In this document: piece after piece, positions 46,418 to 47,168 of the stretch
Layout of the letters: the number at the start of each line of letters is the position of its first letter
Position numbering within the stretch: position 1 is the first letter of the stretch
Assembly: GCA_945949525.1 (NCBI GenBank)
Contig: CAMFES010000006.1
Location: 1-47,168 of the forward strand
From: an uncultured Veillonellaceae bacterium
Lineage (GTDB): Bacteria > Bacillota > Negativicutes > Selenomonadales > Selenomonadaceae
Length of the DNA stretch: 47,168 bases
Direction: 5' to 3'
Notes under the pieces: generated by a model
What the model was told of the DNA's origin: nothing
Databases searched by the model: none
Seen by the model: only the letters and a program-made list of their open reading frames with translations
Program-made: the position numbers and the translations under genes

Positions 46418-46633
46418 TAAATCACTACGCATAAGTTCTTATGTTATGTAATGGCAGGCGTAGCGGATGAGTTATAATGGCTGCTTGGATTAGGAAAGTA
46501 AAAATACTTGCAAAAAGATTATAATTCTAGCAGGAGTTTTCTTAAACATGTAGAATATGTTAAACATAGTAAGATAGTCAGAATATAATTAATCATTAAT
46601 GATTTGTGAAGCTGATGCGAATGGGTGATGTTC
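46418..46633. other. Intergenic region before cas3
   Basis: AT-rich DNA with several TATAAT-like words (one near 46520) and a short inverted repeat around 46590-46605. It should hold the promoter of the cas genes; no specific promoter stands out. No CRISPR repeats are seen here. Confidence 0.4.
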
Positions 46634-47168
46634 ATGTATATTGCGCACATCAATGAAAAAGATGATACTTATCAGAGCGTAGAGGAGCATAGCTATAATG
46701 TGGCCAAACTGGCGGAAGCCTTTTCAGTTCAGCCGCTGGGGAATGTAATATTTAATGCGGGGCTGTTTCATGATGTAGGTAAATTTCAGGCTTTGTTTCA
46801 GCGCAGGATTTCAGGTGAAGACGTCAGGGTAGAACATTCCGGCTGCGGTGCCCAGCTGTGCGTAGAGAATTATCCCGGCAGCCTGCTAGGATTTATGATG
46901 GCTTACTGTATTGCCGGTCATCATAGTGGCCTGCCCAATGGTGGAAGTAAAAATGATACGGCTGATATGGCAACGCTATATGGCAGGATAAACCGCGAAT
47001 ATGAGGATTACAGTGCATGGAAGGGGAGCCTGTCTGCAAAGACATTTAGTGACAGCCAGTTTATATCATTTTTAACAGCGGATTGCAATAATGACAAGCG
47101 AAAGATAATTGACAAGTTGGCATTCTGGATCAGGTATTGCTTTTCCTGCCTTACAGATGCGGATACGA
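46634..47168 (+). CDS. cas3: Cas3, N-terminal HD nuclease part (cut by window edge)
   Basis: The frame is open to the last base. YIAHINEKDDTYQSVEEHSYNVAKLAEAF and AGLFHDVGKFQALFQRR show the HD metal-binding motif, followed by the HSGCGAQL and AGHHSGLP histidines: the Cas3'' HD nuclease of type I CRISPR systems, probably subtype I-C by style. About 178 residues are visible; the helicase part lies beyond the window. In-frame ATG 46628 and GTG 46625 are alternative starts. Confidence 0.9.
   Translation, partial: MYIAHINEKDDTYQSVEEHSYNVAKLAEAFSVQPLGNVIFNAGLFHDVGKFQALFQRRISGEDVRVEHSGCGAQLCVENYPGSLLGFMMAYCIAGHHSGLPNGGSKNDTADMATLYGRINREYEDYSAWKGSLSAKTFSDSQFISFLTADCNNDKRKIIDKLAFWIRYCFSCLTDADT

Overview
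The window is almost entirely one prophage of about 45 kb, inserted at the 3' end of pyrE in a Firmicutes-type chromosome. I infer a Negativicutes host related to Selenomonas from protein style, the large serine recombinase and the PBSX-like contractile tail genes; no host marker gene settles this. pyrE is cut by the left edge. To the right of the prophage lie a hicAB toxin-antitoxin pair and the first codons of a cas3 gene cut by the right edge.

Layout. (1) 330-6349, leftward lysogeny and defence module: repressor (cI type), an Abi_2/AbiF HEPN protein with its own upstream small RNA, a DinD-like protein, a PemK/MazF-like toxin, two further small-RNA elements of the AbiF-RNA kind without an abiF gene, a RhuM fragment, an ImmA-type protease and the large serine integrase. 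(2) 6502-8171, rightward early regulators and small proteins, including a Cro-like protein, a ribbon-helix-helix protein, an XRE protein and a pair of hairpins with identical loops. (3) 8193-19485, replication and recombination: PcfK/PcfJ, a DUF3102 protein, an SMC/RecF-like ATPase, a RecT-like annealing protein, a metallo-beta-lactamase-fold protein, an initiator gene with nine internal iterons (probable origin), a helicase loader-like protein, a MazG-like protein and a PD-(D/E)XK nuclease. (4) 19564-20309, late control: an ArpU-like regulator, helically phased TTCCG repeats, an extended -10 promoter and a terminator before the terminase. (5) 20354-38555, packaging, head and contractile tail in PBSX (xkd) order, with a capsid MuF protein carrying a C-terminal JAB-type domain and a -1 frameshift in the tail chaperone. 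(6) 38558-42365, tail fibres, holin and amidase; the main fibre is split at a run of seven G. (7) 42456-45337, right-end cargo: small proteins, a Panacea-domain antitoxin with a four-helix membrane toxin, a frameshifted hydrophobic peptide and an HTH protein. (8) 45481 onward, probable attR, a strong terminator that was probably pyrE's own, then host genes.

How it fits together. The repressor and Cro-like genes diverge from a control region with four ACAC-N5-GTGT operators, and a fifth lies in the end of cro. The leftward operon that maintains lysogeny also carries the anti-phage cargo. Several cargo units share one design: a strong promoter, a very short transcript ending in a terminator, then a toxin-like gene. 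The AbiF unit matches the ncRNA-AbiF toxin-antitoxin/defence family regarded as ancestral to Cas13. The most unusual features are three related small RNAs (one with abiF, two orphaned) and three copies of a roughly 37-bp repeat encoding the same C-terminal peptide, which mark the joints between defence genes.
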